DNA of 64,000 nt from positions 2,108,001 through 2,172,000 of the forward strand of contig CBDCMW010000002.1 in assembly GCA_965219165.1 (NCBI GenBank). Direction: 5' to 3'. Source of the stretch: Aldehydirespirator sp965219165. Lineage in GTDB: Bacteria > Actinomycetota > Acidimicrobiia > Acidimicrobiales > Aldehydirespiratoraceae. Position 1 is the stretch's first letter. Every line of letters begins with the position of its first letter. Under the pieces are notes generated by a model. That model saw nothing but the letters and a program-made list of their open reading frames with translations, was not told where the DNA came from and made no database searches. This document shows positions 28,234 through 36,767 of this stretch, piece by piece. A program made the position numbers and the translations under genes.

Positions 28234-28821
28234 CCGGGCGCCCGCCGATCCGTAGAGGGCCGCAACGTAGGCGTCGGGGTTGCCGGCAAGCAATTCCACA
28301 TCGGCGAAGGCCACGAGGCGCAAGTTGCGGTACCGGCCTTCGTGGTCGAGGCCGAAGCCGATCACGAACGCGTCCGGCACCTCCGCCCCGGCAAAATCGA
28401 TCTCCACCGGCACCACCCGCCGGATCCTGCGGTCCAGCAGCGTGCACACCGCCACCGACCGGGGTCCGCGGCGCTCCAACTCCGAGCGCAGGAAGGCGGT
28501 GCTCAGGCCGGTGTCGACGATGTCCTCGACGATTACGGCATCACGGCCGGCGATGTCGAGGTCGAGGTCCTTGAGCAGGCGGACCCGGCCGGAGCCGGGC
28601 GTGTAGGGGGTGATGGCCATGAAGTCCACGCACACGGGGACGGTCATGGCCCTCACGAGGTCGGCCAGGAACGGCACGCTGCCGCGCAGCACGCCGATGA
28701 GCACCACGCCGTCGCGATAGCGGGCCGACATCTCCGCGGCCAGGCGGGCCACGGTCTCGTCGACCTGCTCGGCGGTGAGCAGGACGCGCGGCTCGGCAGG
28801 CGCCGGAGGGTCGGACGGCAC
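28216..28821 (-). CDS. hpt: hypoxanthine phosphoribosyltransferase
   Basis: Purine salvage enzyme making IMP or GMP from base and PRPP, 201 aa. It carries the PRPP loop VIVEDIVDTGLS, the flexible GVLRGSVPFLADLVRA segment and FVIGFGLDHEGRYRNL near the end, all normal for Hpt. It starts with GTG at 28821, five bases after the upstream regulator's stop. The C-terminus runs into a dispersed repeat that supplies the stop. The insertion of hpt between the MerR and DUF151 genes differs from the mycobacterial order. Confidence 0.92.
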   Translation of the reverse strand: MPSDPPAPAEPRVLLTAEQVDETVARLAAEMSARYRDGVVLIGVLRGSVPFLADLVRAMTVPVCVDFMAITPYTPGSGRVRLLKDLDLDIAGRDAVIVEDIVDTGLSTAFLRSELERRGPRSVAVCTLLDRRIRRVVPVEIDFAGAEVPDAFVIGFGLDHEGRYRNLRLVAFADVELLAGNPDAYVAALYGSAGARGPSGP

Positions 28822-28826
28822 CGTGT

Positions 28827-29600
28827 TCAGTCCAGGTGCGGGCCGAGCATCCGCCGCAACAGCAGCCGGCGCAGCGACTCGGTCAGCCCCACGATCTGGT
28901 CGAGCTCCGAATGGAGCCGGGCCGTGTCGCCGCGAGCTATCAGCGAGCCCAGCACCTGCTCGTACACGCCGGCCTCGCGGTCGGCGGCCACCTTGAACAT
29001 CCTCAGGTTGCGGGGCGGGATGCCGTGCTCAGCGAGAGCTGAAGCCATGTTCGCGGCGAGCAGCGCATCGTGGTCGAATACTGCGTCCGTGTCGGGGTCG
29101 GAGCCCACCGAGACCGGGGCGATGATGCCGAGCCGCTGGAGTTCGGCGATGTGCTCGGTGTCGGTGCCGACGGCATGGGCCAGCTCTGCCGCGCTGAGGC
29201 TGACCGAGTCCTCCCCCGTCGGTGTCTCCCCCTCCGCAGCCGCGGAGTCAGCGCCGTCTCCATCGGCCTCGCCGCGCGGGCGCGCGGCGAACAGCGACGG
29301 CGTCGCGGAGGCGGTGTCGGAGCTGTCGGCGGCGCCGCGCGGGGCTGCTCTCGCCTTCGCCCCCGAGGCCAGGCGACGCTTGATCTCCTTGAGAGGCAGG
29401 AAGTGGTCGCGCTGCTGGATCAGCACCCAGTTGAGCCGCTCGATGTCGGCGTCGAAGAACTTGCGGTAGCCCGAGGGAGTGCGCTGCGGGGAGATCAGGC
29501 CCTGGCTCTCCAGGAAGCGGATCTTCGAGATCGTCAGATCCGAGTGCTCCTCCGCGAGAAGCGAGAGCACCTCGCCGATGGATCGGTACGCGCGGCTCAC
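28827..29600 (-). CDS. MerR-family regulator (FtsR/Rv1828-like)
   Basis: A 257-aa MerR regulator starting YRSIGEVLSLLAEEHSDLTI, then SKIRFLESQGLISPQRTPSG and LIQQRDHFLPLKEIKRRL. This is the pattern of the actinobacterial FtsR/Rv1828 group, linked to cell-division gene control in Corynebacterium. A Ser/Ala-rich linker (about residues 85-125) joins the HTH to the C-terminal domain. Its start overlaps the FHA gene stop as ATGA, so the two are co-translated. Confidence 0.87.
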   Translation of the reverse strand: MSRAYRSIGEVLSLLAEEHSDLTISKIRFLESQGLISPQRTPSGYRKFFDADIERLNWVLIQQRDHFLPLKEIKRRLASGAKARAAPRGAADSSDTASATPSLFAARPRGEADGDGADSAAAEGETPTGEDSVSLSAAELAHAVGTDTEHIAELQRLGIIAPVSVGSDPDTDAVFDHDALLAANMASALAEHGIPPRNLRMFKVAADREAGVYEQVLGSLIARGDTARLHSELDQIVGLTESLRRLLLRRMLGPHLD

Positions 29601-30070
29601 CGGGGCGATGTCCCGTGCACGAAGACGAGTTTGAACTTCCCGACCTGGACTTCGTCTCCCTCGTCGAGCTCGCCTTGATCGACGAGCTGGCGGTTCACGT
29701 AGGTGCCGTTGAGCGAGCCGATGTCACGGATGGAGTACCGGGCACCGTCGCGCTCGACCTCGGCGTGGCGGCGCGACACCGTGATGTCGTCGAGAAAGAT
29801 GTCGCTCTGCGGGTCGCGACCCACCGATACGACGTCGGAGTCGAGCGCGTAGCGGGCGCCTGCCTTGGGCCCCTGGTTGACCACGAACAGGCCTTGGTGG
29901 CGACCGAACGCGGACCGGTCCACATGCACCGTGCCGGGCGAGGCCTCGGGCTCCACCACCCGGTGCTCAGTGGTGGTGGCGTCGAGTCCTAGCGGGGAGC
30001 CGCAAGACGCGCACGTGTCTGCTCGGCGGCGGTTGGTGTGGCCGCACTCCGGGCACGGCGCCGACGCCAC
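29597..30070 (-). CDS. zinc-ribbon FHA-domain protein (GarA/OdhI position)
   Basis: A 157-aa protein with an N-terminal zinc ribbon (CPECG at residues 6-10, CASCG nearby) and a C-terminal phosphothreonine-binding FHA domain (VSVGRDPQSDIFLDDITVSR, then RHAEVERDG and IGSLNGTYVNRQLV). By gene order it is the counterpart of GarA/OdhI, which controls 2-oxoglutarate metabolism. The classical ETTSV phosphorylation segment is absent here, replaced by the zinc ribbon and ATTTEHRVVEPE. It starts with GTG at 30070, four bases after gcvH. Confidence 0.87.
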   Translation of the reverse strand: MASAPCPECGHTNRRRADTCASCGSPLGLDATTTEHRVVEPEASPGTVHVDRSAFGRHQGLFVVNQGPKAGARYALDSDVVSVGRDPQSDIFLDDITVSRRHAEVERDGARYSIRDIGSLNGTYVNRQLVDQGELDEGDEVQVGKFKLVFVHGTSPR

Positions 30071-30074
30071 TTCC

Positions 30075-30455
30075 CTACCCCGCTATCAGGTCCCTGTAGC
30101 CGTCCGCGTCGAGCAGGTCGTCGAGCTCGGCCGTGTCGTTGAAGGTCACGCTGCAGATCCAGCCGTCGCCGTACGGGTCCTCGTTCAGCCGCTGCGGCGC
30201 ACCGGCCAGCTCGTCGTTGACCTCGGTCACCACTCCGCTGACGGGGGCGAACAGCTCCGAGACCGACTTGGTCGACTCGACCTCGCCGAACGGCTCGCCC
30301 TGCTCGACCCGGTCCCCCACTTGGGGCAACTCCACGTAGACGACGTCGCCGAGGGCGTCCTGTGCGTAGTCGGTGATGCCGATGCGAATCACGTTGCCTT
30401 CTGCCAGAGCCCACTCGTGGTCGGTCGAGTACCGCAAGTGTTCGGGAACGCTCAT
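30075..30455 (-). CDS. gcvH: glycine cleavage system H protein
   Basis: Lipoyl carrier of the glycine cleavage system, 126 aa. Lys63 in GEVESTKSVSELFAPVSGVV is the lipoylation site; HEWALAEGNVIRIGITDYAQ is the normal N-terminal signature. First gene of the block gcvH-FHA-MerR-hpt, as in actinobacteria generally. Divergent from the ABC ATPase gene, with a dispersed repeat between. Confidence 0.96.
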   Translation of the reverse strand: MSVPEHLRYSTDHEWALAEGNVIRIGITDYAQDALGDVVYVELPQVGDRVEQGEPFGEVESTKSVSELFAPVSGVVTEVNDELAGAPQRLNEDPYGDGWICSVTFNDTAELDDLLDADGYRDLIAG

Positions 30456-30490
30456 CGCTTGAAGCTACCCCATGCCAGCGACGAACTCAC

Positions 30491-30540
30491 GGCCCTGGGC
30501 GCGAGCGGCCCGCGAGCGTAGCGAACAGGAGCGGGAAACC
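30491..30540 (+). repeat. dispersed repeat, copy D (upstream of ABC ATPase)
   Basis: Shorter copy with GCGAGCGGCCCGCGAGCG and TAGCGAACAGGAGCGGG, in the gap between divergent gcvH and the ABC ATPase gene. It is the only core copy not at a gene 3' end. Confidence 0.75.
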
Positions 30541-30648
30541 AGTGGCGCGGCATGCCACGGCGTCGATGAGCGACTCGGCTATGTGCCGGACGGGGTTGCT
30601 GTTATGGTGCCTGCTGCAACCGTTTGCGAGTGTTCGGGGGAGAGTTCA

Positions 30649-31833
30649 GTGGCCGATGTCGCTCTTCAGGCAGTGAACAAGGAGTACGACAACGGGTTCA
30701 AGGCTGTCATCGATCTGAACCTCGAGATCAACGAGGCGGAGTTCCTGGTGATGGTGGGCCCGTCGGGGTGCGGCAAGTCCACGACGCTGCGAATGATCGC
30801 AGGGCTCGAAGACATCTCCTCAGGGACGCTGATGATCGGCGATCGGGTGGTCAACGACCTGCCGCCCAAGGAACGCGACATCGCCATGGTCTTCCAGAAC
30901 TACGCCCTGTACCCGCACATGAGCGTGTACGACAACATTGCCTTCTCGCTCAAGCTGGCCCGGCGCCCCCGGGCCGAGATCAAGGAGAGGGTGACCGAGG
31001 CGGCGCGCATCCTGGAACTCGAGAGTCAGCTCGACAAGCGGCCCGCCCAGCTCTCCGGGGGCCAGCGCCAGCGTGTGGCCATGGGCCGCGCCATCGTGCG
31101 CCGGCCCCGGGTCTTCCTGCTGGACGAGCCCCTGTCGAATCTCGACGCCAAGCTGCGGGTGCAGATGCGCGCCGAGATCACCGGCCTTCAGCGCGAGGTG
31201 GGCGTCACCACCTTCTACGTGACCCACGACCAGGTGGAGGCCATGACAATGGCCGACCGGGTGGCTGTGATCAGCCAGGGGGTGCTGCAGCAGGTCGACA
31301 CTCCGATGACGCTGTTCAACGAGCCCGACAACATCTTCGTGGCTGCCTTCATCGGATCTCCCTCCATGAACATGATGGAGGCAGTGCTGACCCGCAGCGA
31401 CCAGGGTCTGCAGATGACGCTCGGAAGCCAGTCGCTGGCGGTGCCGGAGGAGGTCCTGCAGCGCAGGCCCGCCCTGGAGGGCTACCTCGACAGGAAGGTG
31501 GCCGTGGGTGTGAGGCCCAAGGACTTCGAGGACGCCTCCATCGTCTCGGACCATCCGGCCGACCAGCGGCTCCGGGCGTCGGTCCTGCACACCGAGGCGC
31601 TGGGCTTCGAGATCATCGTGTACTTCGACGTGGACGTCAAGCCGGTCATCTCCAGGGAGGCTCTCGAGCTGAGCGAGGAGGAGACCAGCGCGGCCGAGAG
31701 CTCCTCGACGAGGGTGAACGCCCGGTTCAACCCCACCACGGCGGTGCGCGCCGGCGACACGATCGATGTGGCCGTCACCGTGGGCAACGCCCACTTCTTC
31801 GACCTGGAGACCGGCCTGGCGATCCGCGGCTGA
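30649..31833 (+). CDS. sugar ABC transporter ATP-binding protein (MsmK/AglK-like)
   Basis: ATPase of a carbohydrate importer, 394 aa. Walker A GPSGCGKST, Q-loop FQNYALYPHM, signature LSGGQRQRVAMGRA, Walker B VFLLDEP and the switch THD are all present. A C-terminal TOBE-type regulatory domain with an acidic insert (SEEETSAAESSS) follows. The GTG at 30649 after GGGGGAG is chosen; the upstream frame runs through a repeat. It is the only sugar ABC ATPase in the window and may serve both permease sets (inference). Confidence 0.92.
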   Translation: MADVALQAVNKEYDNGFKAVIDLNLEINEAEFLVMVGPSGCGKSTTLRMIAGLEDISSGTLMIGDRVVNDLPPKERDIAMVFQNYALYPHMSVYDNIAFSLKLARRPRAEIKERVTEAARILELESQLDKRPAQLSGGQRQRVAMGRAIVRRPRVFLLDEPLSNLDAKLRVQMRAEITGLQREVGVTTFYVTHDQVEAMTMADRVAVISQGVLQQVDTPMTLFNEPDNIFVAAFIGSPSMNMMEAVLTRSDQGLQMTLGSQSLAVPEEVLQRRPALEGYLDRKVAVGVRPKDFEDASIVSDHPADQRLRASVLHTEALGFEIIVYFDVDVKPVISREALELSEEETSAAESSSTRVNARFNPTTAVRAGDTIDVAVTVGNAHFFDLETGLAIRG

Positions 31834-31863
31834 CGCATCCGCCCGGCAGCTGCCATTGCGTGT

Positions 31864-32553
31864 TCACAGATCCATGCGGACGATGCAGTCGGCACGATTG
31901 CGGGTTGCCTTGATCAGCTGAGCGTTCTTCTCGTCGGAGCTGTGGACGAAGCGTTCGGCCTCGAGCCGGGGTTTTCCGTATCGCACGTGCCGATCGACGA
32001 GACGGCGTATTCGAGTCGCATCGTCCAGTTCCACGTAGGCACAGAGTTCGAGTGTCGGCCGGATCTGGTCCCACGGAGACTCGTCGAGCAGCAGGTAGTT
32101 CCCCTCGACGATCACCAACCCGTCCGCGGGCCCGACCGGGATGGCTCCCGCGATCGGTTCTTCGATGCTGCGATCGAACTTCGGCGCATACACCACGGCG
32201 TCGTCGACCGGGCTCGCTAGTCGTGTGACCAGGTCGACGAAGCCCCAGGCGTCGAAGGTCTCAGGCGAGCCCTTGCGATCCGTCAACCCCTTGGCATCAA
32301 TCACTGCCTGCGCCAGATGGAATCCGTCCATCGGCACCACGGGTGGCGAGGGACACAGCGACCTGGTGAGACGCGCGGCCAGGTACGACTTCCCAGAGCC
32401 GGGCGGGCCGGTCAGCCCGATCAGGCCCCTTCGCTCAGCGGCGTGAATCCCGACGGCGAACTCCAGAAGTTCTGCCTGGGTGATGGAGTCAGGTTCATTG
32501 TCCAGCCCGACCTCGGCTCTGCTGTCGGTGGCCATGGGGGGGCATCGCGCCAT
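31864..32553 (-). CDS. P-loop nucleoside/sugar kinase-like protein
   Basis: A 229-aa kinase of the uridine kinase/phosphoribulokinase-like superfamily. Walker A is GLTGPPGSGKSYLAARL, followed by PMDGFHLAQAVIDAKG, RKGSPETFDAWGF and VIVEGNYLLLDE. It resembles YggC/FrcK-type kinases found with sugar transporters, so a role in phosphorylating imported sugar is plausible. The ATG at 32553 is preferred because it sits in a TGATG overlap with a 20-codon ORF that starts on the stop of the upstream permease gene. Confidence 0.82.
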   Translation of the reverse strand: MARCPPMATDSRAEVGLDNEPDSITQAELLEFAVGIHAAERRGLIGLTGPPGSGKSYLAARLTRSLCPSPPVVPMDGFHLAQAVIDAKGLTDRKGSPETFDAWGFVDLVTRLASPVDDAVVYAPKFDRSIEEPIAGAIPVGPADGLVIVEGNYLLLDESPWDQIRPTLELCAYVELDDATRIRRLVDRHVRYGKPRLEAERFVHSSDEKNAQLIKATRNRADCIVRMDL

Positions 32554-32615
32554 CAGCACAGGGGCGCCAGTGCGCCTCGCCGACGTGCTCTAGGACGGGC
32601 GTCTTGCGGGCTCAT
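32553..32615 (-). other. relay mini-ORF between permease and kinase
   Basis: The permease ends GGATGA, giving an ATGA overlap. The frame from that ATG encodes 20 residues (MSPQDARPRA, then RRRGALAPLC) and ends in TGATG, whose ATG starts the kinase. The 58-nt gap is bridged exactly. Confidence 0.5.
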
Positions 32616-33547
32616 CCCTTGACGGAGCCCGCCAGCAGCCCGCGCACGAAGTGCCTCTGGAGGCTGAAGAAGACGATTAGCGGTATCACCATGATCACGA
32701 ACGCAGACGCGAAGCGCAGCTGGAAGTTGGAGCCGCGCCGGCCAACGAGGTTCACGAGCGCCACGGTCATGGGCTCGTTGTTGGTGAGCAGCACCGCGGC
32801 GATCAGGAAGTCGTTCCAAGTCCACAGGAACTGGAAGACAGCGAACGCGGCCAGCGCAGGGCGGGCCAGGGGCAGCACCAGGTTCCAGAACACCCTGAGA
32901 TGGCTGGCACCGTCGATGCGGGCCGCCTCGAAGACCTCCCGAGGCAGCTGGCTGATGAAGTTGTGCAGCAGCAGCACCGCCAGCGGCAGGCCGAACGCGG
33001 TGTGGGTGAGCCAAACCGCGGCCGCAGTGTTGCCTAGGCTGAAGTCGGGGACGAGCACGAAGGTCCAGTCCAGGCCGGGGAGCGTCAGCCGGGCGCCGTT
33101 GTTGAACAGCTGCAGGAGCGGCACGAAGGCCATCTGGTTGGGCAGCGCGATCATCGACACCAGCGCGATGAACAACCAGTTGCGGCCCCAGAAGTCCATC
33201 CAGGCGAACCCGTACGCTGCGAAGGCGGCCAACGCTATGGGGATGATCGTGGCGGGAATCACGATCGCCATCGAGTTGAGCCCGAACTCCCACATGGAGG
33301 GCTGCCAGGCGGTGTCCCGGAAGACATCGCGATAGTTCTGCAGCGTGAGGTTGTCGAGATCGTTCCAGGCCGTCCACCAGCCCGACTCGTTGATGTCGGC
33401 CACCTTGCGGAACGACGACACGAACAGCCCGAACGTAGGCACCGTCCACAGCACCACGATCAGCCACATCACCCCGGTGGGCACCCCGCCCAGCCGCTGA
33501 CGGATCCTTTGGCCCGCGGGGGCACCGGCCACCGTCGGGGCGTTCAT
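32612..33547 (-). CDS. sugar ABC transporter permease (MalG type)
   Basis: Inner-membrane subunit with about six transmembrane segments, 311 aa. The EAA loop that docks the ATPase is EVFEAARIDGASHLRVFW, and the end FSLQRHFVRGLLAGSVKG is typical of MalG-like subunits. It overlaps the upstream permease by four bases (ATGA). Part of the LacI-controlled alpha-glucoside-type system. Confidence 0.93.
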   Translation of the reverse strand: MNAPTVAGAPAGQRIRQRLGGVPTGVMWLIVVLWTVPTFGLFVSSFRKVADINESGWWTAWNDLDNLTLQNYRDVFRDTAWQPSMWEFGLNSMAIVIPATIIPIALAAFAAYGFAWMDFWGRNWLFIALVSMIALPNQMAFVPLLQLFNNGARLTLPGLDWTFVLVPDFSLGNTAAAVWLTHTAFGLPLAVLLLHNFISQLPREVFEAARIDGASHLRVFWNLVLPLARPALAAFAVFQFLWTWNDFLIAAVLLTNNEPMTVALVNLVGRRGSNFQLRFASAFVIMVIPLIVFFSLQRHFVRGLLAGSVKG

Positions 33548-35166
33548 GCGAGGTCCTTCTGCAGCCGGCGGATGTTGAGGATCATCACCGGCAGCACCAG
33601 AGCGAGCAGGACCACCGCGAATGCGCTGCTGGAGGTGAAGTTTCGGTCGCGCAGCTGTTCAAACATCTCGTTGGCGAGGACGTTGGTGCGATTGGCGCCG
33701 TTGGTACTGGCCTTGACGAGGTCGAAGACCTTGGTGACGATGACGATCAGAGTGGTGACCACCACGATGATCGTGGGGCGGATCTGGGGCATCACGATCC
33801 GCCAGAAGGTCTGGGCTTCGCCGGCCCCGTCGACACGCGCGGCCTCTACCAGATCGCCGGGCACCGCCCTGATCGCAGCGGACAGCACGACCATGGCGAA
33901 TCCGGCCTGGATCCACACCATGATGAGCATGATCCAGAAGTTGTTCCAGGGGATCATCTTCGCGTTGATGAAGAAGCCTCGGCTGGAGAAGCCCAGGCCC
34001 TGGAGCACGGCGTTGAACAGCCCGGTCTGGTTGCCCGTGGCCTGGACCTCGTACATGAAGTCCCAGATCACAGCCGCTCCGACCATGGAGATGGCCATCG
34101 GCATGAAGATCAGCGTCTTGGCCAGCCTCTCGCCCCGCGTCCGCTCGGCGAGCACGGCCAGCAGGAGTCCCAGCACGGTAGACAGACCGGCGACGGTGAC
34201 GACCCACCACACGTTGTTCCACACGACGGCGTGAAGCGTCGACAGCGCTCCGAACACCAGCAGGATCGTCCCCAGGGCCAGCATCATCGACGACGACGGA
34301 GCGCCCCAGTCGAGCTCCAGCTCGAGTCGCCGGGCCCGCGCCAGCGCCCACGCCATCAGCGATACGGCCGCCGCTAGCAGCACGATCCAGAGCGTCAGGC
34401 GGCTGGACACGACGACGGTCAGCACGTCCATGATCACCGAGCGGTTGGGGTCGCGCGCCAGCGACTCTACGAACGCCGCCACTGGGGCCACCGCCAGGAC
34501 GGTGGCCGCGATGCCGAGGACCCGCATGAGGCGCCGTGCGGTTCCGGCCTGTCTGGGTCCGCCGGCGATGCGGGCCGCGCTCGCCCAGGCGGCGAGCCCC
34601 GCCACGACCGCGGCGGCCAGTCCCGTGATGAACAGCCGGCTGGTGAATATCGTCGACCACCCCTCGACCGTGAAGTACTCGTCGTTGGTGAAGATCTCCT
34701 TGTAGTGCTCGAACGTGAAGCCGGCATGCCTTCCCCTGGGGCCGTTCTTGAATGACAGGAAGATGGTGCGCAGGCCGGGGATCACCAGCCCGATGGCAAC
34801 GAACGCCAGTGCGGGCCCAACGAACACCCAGGGTCTGAGCTTGCCCTCCCAGCGGCTGCGCCGATCCTGTGTCGGGGTCATGACCCGGCCCGCACACGCC
34901 CCGACTGCCGCGCCCGCGACCCCGACAGCGACGACTGTCAGCCACCCTGCCTTGAAGGGCCCGCCGAGGGCTGGGCCAGCGGGAAGCCATCCGTTGTGCT
35001 GCAGCGCCGCGCCCGCCACCGAGCCGACCACGCTGCCGATCACCGCGGTGAACACCGGCCAGCGCGCCACCGACTGGTCCACGACGCGGTTGGCTCCTAC
35101 GAACACAGCCCCGGCCGCGGCCAGCGACACCACCACCGTGACGATCATGGTGACGAACTGGTCCAT
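33544..35166 (-). CDS. sugar ABC transporter permease (MalF type), unusually long
   Basis: The EAA loop is DLVEAARVDGAGEAQTFW and the C-terminal membrane domain is normal. The protein is about 540 aa instead of about 300. Two extra hydrophobic blocks lie in the N-terminal half (residues about 1-100 and 200-320), as in large MalF/AglF proteins. The frame is open to 35226, but that ATG lies at the edge of a 13-bp hairpin; the ATG at 35166 starting MDQFVTMIVTVVVSL is preferred. Confidence 0.88.
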   Translation of the reverse strand: MDQFVTMIVTVVVSLAAAGAVFVGANRVVDQSVARWPVFTAVIGSVVGSVAGAALQHNGWLPAGPALGGPFKAGWLTVVAVGVAGAAVGACAGRVMTPTQDRRSRWEGKLRPWVFVGPALAFVAIGLVIPGLRTIFLSFKNGPRGRHAGFTFEHYKEIFTNDEYFTVEGWSTIFTSRLFITGLAAAVVAGLAAWASAARIAGGPRQAGTARRLMRVLGIAATVLAVAPVAAFVESLARDPNRSVIMDVLTVVVSSRLTLWIVLLAAAVSLMAWALARARRLELELDWGAPSSSMMLALGTILLVFGALSTLHAVVWNNVWWVVTVAGLSTVLGLLLAVLAERTRGERLAKTLIFMPMAISMVGAAVIWDFMYEVQATGNQTGLFNAVLQGLGFSSRGFFINAKMIPWNNFWIMLIMVWIQAGFAMVVLSAAIRAVPGDLVEAARVDGAGEAQTFWRIVMPQIRPTIIVVVTTLIVIVTKVFDLVKASTNGANRTNVLANEMFEQLRDRNFTSSSAFAVVLLALVLPVMILNIRRLQKDLA

Positions 35167-35226
35167 AGGCCTCAGCCCCGGGGTGTTCGGGCCGGCGGGA
35201 AGTCCGACCGTAGTGCCAGAGAACAT

Positions 35227-35255
35227 GTGCGGGGGCGCCTGTGGCGCCCCCGCAC
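35227..35255. terminator. strong hairpin between binding-protein and permease genes
   Basis: Perfect 13-bp G+C arms (GTGCGGGGGCGCC and its complement) with loop TGT. Placed after the binding-protein gene and before the permeases on their transcript, it can act as an attenuator or mRNA 3'-end stabiliser, giving more binding protein than permease. No U-run is visible. Confidence 0.75.
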
Positions 35256-35290
35256 ACTAGGGGATCAGTTGCATAGCGGAGCGACCACCC

Positions 35291-36694
35291 TCAGGAAGGC
35301 CAGGCTTTCTGTGTGTCCTGAGCGAACTCCTCGGCCGTCTTCGCTCCCGACACGTAGTCGGTCCCCGACCGCCAGAACTCCCCCGCGCCGACCTCGCCCG
35401 GCATGAGGTCGGACGCATCGAAGCGGAACGGATCGGCGCTCACGAGGATCTCGGCGAGGGTGCGGTCGAAGTCGGAGGAATACAGCGAGGTGTCGTGGTC
35501 GCGGTTGGGCGACAGGAATCCGCCCCTGTCGGTCTTGATTCGGGTATTGGCGTACTCGGCGGTGCCGATGTATTCGAGCACGGCCAGGGTCTCGGGCTTG
35601 TCGGTGAAGGCCACAGCGTGGGTGCCGGCGCCGAGCACGACGGTCCCGAACTCGTCTGTGATGGTGGGCAGGTAGAAGACGTTGACGTCGCCGTCAGGTC
35701 CGAGGGTGGCGTCGATCTCGCCGAAGAAGGCGCCCGCGAAGTTGGCCTGGCGGTGCAGCACGCAGTCGCCGTTGGCGAGAGGCAGCGAGGCCTCCTTGAA
35801 GCCGGTGGCGGCGATCAGGTCGCGGCCGCCGAGAACATTGCCCTCGGCGAACCAGATGTCGCCGACGAACTCCGCCACCTCGATCACGCGGGGATCGTCG
35901 AACGGCATCTCGTTGGACACCCACTGGTCGTAGACGTCGGGTCCGTGGATGCGGAGCATCATGTCCTCCATCCAGTCGGTGAACACCCAGCCGGTGGCGT
36001 CGCCTGACTCGATCCCGATGCACCACGGGATCTGGCCGTTGGCCTTGATCTGCTCGGTCAGCGCCTCGAGCTCGGCCCAGGTCTGGGGGATCTGATAGCC
36101 GTTGTCGGCGAAGACTTGCGGGCTGTACCACACCAGGCTCTTCACGTCGCCCTTGTTGGGCACGCCGTAGACCTGGCCGCCGGTGGTGGCGAGGTCGAAC
36201 CAGAACGGGTCATAGGAGCCGCTGAGGTTGTCGAGGATCGACTGCGGGATGGCCACCGCGTCTCCGGACTCGCCGAACTGGATGATGCGGCCCGGCTGGG
36301 GGATGATGGTGAGATCGGGCGGATTGCCGGCCTCGACGGCCAGGTTGATTTCGGTGACGGCGTCGGGGGTGCCGGTGTACTGCACGTCGATGCCGGTGCG
36401 CTCCTCGAAAGGCGCGAAGGCCAGCAGGAAGGCTTCACCCTCCGGGCCGGTCTCGGGACCGAGAATCTGGACGACGGTGCCGGCCAGGCTCATATCGTCA
36501 GCCATGTCATCGCCCCCGTCGGCCATGTCATCGCCTCCGTCAGCCAAGTCGTCGTCGGCGGCTGCCGTCGTAGCCGGTGCGGCCGTGGTGGTCGGCGCAG
36601 CCGCTGGCTCGTCGTCACCGCCGCAGGCCGCAGCAACCTGGGCGAACGCGAGCGACGCTCCGAGCAGAAGCCATAGACGCGAGTGTTTCTTCAT
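35291..36694 (-). CDS. sugar ABC transporter substrate-binding lipoprotein
   Basis: A 467-aa extracellular binding protein. The lipoprotein signal peptide MKKHSRLWLLLGASLAFA ends at the lipobox VAAAC. A low-complexity Ala/Thr/Asp linker with DDMADGG repeats follows, then a MalE-type solute-binding domain with YGVPNKGDVKSLVWYSPQVF. The ATG follows a GAGGAGGG ribosome site and a LacI operator. The neighbouring GH13 enzyme suggests an alpha-glucoside ligand (inference). Confidence 0.92.
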   Translation of the reverse strand: MKKHSRLWLLLGASLAFAQVAAACGGDDEPAAAPTTTAAPATTAAADDDLADGGDDMADGGDDMADDMSLAGTVVQILGPETGPEGEAFLLAFAPFEERTGIDVQYTGTPDAVTEINLAVEAGNPPDLTIIPQPGRIIQFGESGDAVAIPQSILDNLSGSYDPFWFDLATTGGQVYGVPNKGDVKSLVWYSPQVFADNGYQIPQTWAELEALTEQIKANGQIPWCIGIESGDATGWVFTDWMEDMMLRIHGPDVYDQWVSNEMPFDDPRVIEVAEFVGDIWFAEGNVLGGRDLIAATGFKEASLPLANGDCVLHRQANFAGAFFGEIDATLGPDGDVNVFYLPTITDEFGTVVLGAGTHAVAFTDKPETLAVLEYIGTAEYANTRIKTDRGGFLSPNRDHDTSLYSSDFDRTLAEILVSADPFRFDASDLMPGEVGAGEFWRSGTDYVSGAKTAEEFAQDTQKAWPS

Positions 36695-36712
36695 CAGGTT
36701 CCCTCCTCGGGA

Positions 36713-36726
36713 TGTAAGCGCTTACA
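36713..36726. promoter_or_regulatory. LacI-family operator upstream of binding-protein gene
   Basis: Perfect palindrome TGTAAGCGCTTACA with the central CG typical of LacI/GalR operators. It lies 19 bp before the binding-protein start and downstream of the lacI-type gene. A second site precedes the GH13 gene. Confidence 0.85.
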
Positions 36727-36767
36727 TTAGGAAGATAGCGCGTCCGCTGCCCAGAATCAAGCTGCTG

